Shown here: positions 16,680-17,424 of the stretch, piece after piece
Layout of the letters: the number at the start of each line of letters is the position of its first letter
Position numbering within the stretch: the first letter of the stretch is position 1
Assembly (NCBI GenBank): GCA_946618745.1
Contig: CAMOLN010000002.1
Span: 1 to 17,424, forward strand
Reading direction: 5' to 3'
DNA length: 17,424 bases
Origin: an uncultured Alphaproteobacteria bacterium
GTDB taxonomy: Bacteria > Pseudomonadota > Alphaproteobacteria > RF32 > CAG-239
Notes under the pieces: generated by a model
Seen by the model: only the letters and a program-made list of their open reading frames with translations
Told to the model about the DNA's origin: nothing
The model's database searches: none
Translations under genes and position numbers: made by a program

Positions 16680-16694
16680 TCTAGTTATAGATAT
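16677..16694. repeat. Inverted repeat in the glgA/grpE divergent region
   Basis: ATATCTA (16677-16683) and TAGATAT (16688-16694) form a perfect 7-bp dyad around GTTA. It lies just downstream of the possible grpE -10, where an operator could act, but its A/T make-up means chance is a real alternative. Confidence 0.35.
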
Positions 16695-16732
16695 ATATAA
16701 ATGGTTTCTTAAATAATTTAAAGAGAAAAGTG

Positions 16733-17305
16733 ATGATTAGCAATAAAAAAAGTCAAACGGAAGATAATAAAGAAAATTGTCAGAAAAATAATGATACTGA
16801 CGAGATGATTACCGAGTCGGAAAATGAAGAGATTTGTCCTGATAAAGAGATTGATATTGATGCTGTTTTGGCAGAAAATCAAAAACTTAAAAATGATTTC
16901 CTAAGGGCGTATGCTGATGCGGAAAATACTAAAAAAAGATGTCATCTCGAGATGGAAAAGAGTGTGAAGTTTGCAATTGCCGATTTTGCAAAAAGTTTAT
17001 TGTCGGTAGCAGATAATTTGCAGCGAGCTTTAGATGCCTGTAATAATGATGATAATAATGATGCAGTTAATGGCTTATGTAAAGGAATCGAATTAACTCA
17101 AAGTGAGCTGTTTAAGGTTTTTGATAAGTTCGGAATTCATAAAATGGATATCGTCGGAAAAGTTTTTGATCCGAATTTTCACCGAGTTGTTCAAGAAGTC
17201 GAAGATAAAACCCAAAAGGCTGGCACAATTGTGTCCGAGGTTCAAACGGGGTATATGATTCATGATAGAATCTTGCGCGAAGCAATGGTGATTGTTACTA
17301 AATGA
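16733..17305 (+). CDS. grpE: Nucleotide exchange factor GrpE of the DnaK chaperone
   Basis: GrpE releases ADP from DnaK and so drives the DnaK-DnaJ folding cycle in the cytoplasm. The 190-aa protein has an acidic, low-complexity N-terminus (1 to about 50), then the long dimerisation helix with FLRAYADAENTKKR. The four-helix region with FAKSLLSVADNLQRAL follows, and the C-terminal beta domain contains GKVFDPNFHRVVQ and GYMIHDRILREAMVIV, the classic GrpE end. ATG 16733 was chosen because AAGAG lies 7 nt upstream. A GTG three bases earlier is possible but poorly spaced. In many alphaproteobacteria hrcA immediately precedes grpE, but here the preceding gene is the divergent glgA, and no CIRCE element is visible. 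A small membrane-protein gene follows 18 nt later. Confidence 0.95.
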   Translation: MISNKKSQTEDNKENCQKNNDTDEMITESENEEICPDKEIDIDAVLAENQKLKNDFLRAYADAENTKKRCHLEMEKSVKFAIADFAKSLLSVADNLQRALDACNNDDNNDAVNGLCKGIELTQSELFKVFDKFGIHKMDIVGKVFDPNFHRVVQEVEDKTQKAGTIVSEVQTGYMIHDRILREAMVIVTK

Positions 17306-17323
17306 TTTTGATAAAGGTGGTCG

Positions 17324-17424
17324 ATGCACCGGATTATTGATAGAATCGTGGAGTTGTTTAAGTGGCCGGTGGCGATTTTTTTATTAGCTTCTTTGCCGGC
17401 ATTGTTCAGCTCACTTGATTATTT
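17324..17424 (+). CDS. Start of an unidentified membrane-protein gene, cut by the window end
   Basis: An open frame begins at ATG 17324, 18 nt after grpE, with AAGG 6 bases upstream, and runs off the right edge (33 complete codons visible). It starts MHRIIDRIVELFKWPV and continues into a hydrophobic segment at about residues 14-31, consistent with a membrane anchor or first transmembrane helix. The spacing suggests co-transcription with grpE. I cannot assign a family from so short a piece. Confidence 0.55.
   Translation, partial: MHRIIDRIVELFKWPVAIFLLASLPALFSSLDY

Noticed and set aside
16619..16732. CIRCE (HrcA operator) upstream of grpE
   Set aside because: I looked for the TTAGCACTC / GAGTGCTAA inverted repeat and found none; the dyads present do not match it.
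1..17424. CRISPR arrays, transposases, phage genes, tRNAs or toxin-antitoxin pairs
   Set aside because: None was seen. The gaps between genes are short and contain no spaced repeats, cloverleaf-like sequence or additional small frames with convincing ribosome binding sites.

Overview
The window is AT-rich (low GC) bacterial chromosome carrying ordinary housekeeping genes. The gene content points to an alphaproteobacterium. AddA/AddB are of the alphaproteobacterial kind, YejA and YejB resemble the versions common in that class, and rph-rdgB sits close to and divergent from grpE, an arrangement typical of alphaproteobacteria. The strong AT bias and compact, overlapping genes would fit one of the uncultured host-associated lineages, but that placement is inference. 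Stop codons include TGA, so the standard bacterial code applies. No tRNA, rRNA, CRISPR array, insertion sequence, phage gene or origin was seen, and no gene-free stretch exceeds 300 bases.

Layout from left to right. (1) 59-2150, minus strand: accA (acetyl-CoA carboxylase alpha subunit) followed by rmuC, whose TTG start lies inside the end of accA. (2) 2319-6208, plus strand: an unrecognised two-helix membrane protein, yejA (periplasmic peptide-binding protein) and yejB (permease), tightly packed behind one good sigma-70-like promoter. The usual partners yejE and yejF are absent. A perfect 12-bp hairpin separates this unit from the next. (3) 6254-6976, minus strand: a Bax inhibitor-1 family membrane protein with its own promoter. 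(4) 7065-16618, minus strand: a run of five genes, glgA-rph-rdgB-addB-addA, each overlapping or nearly touching the next. They encode glycogen synthase, RNase PH, the non-canonical purine NTP pyrophosphatase, and both subunits of the AddAB helicase-nuclease. (5) 16733 to the right edge, plus strand: grpE and the start of a small membrane-protein gene cut by the window end.

No spectacular new system is visible. The points that deserve a second look are the orphan yejAB unit with its unknown membrane partner, the long and divergent glgA placed between rph and grpE where hrcA is often found in this class, the dyads in the grpE/glgA divergent control region, and a hairpin that seems to serve as both addA terminator and the -35 region of the next promoter.
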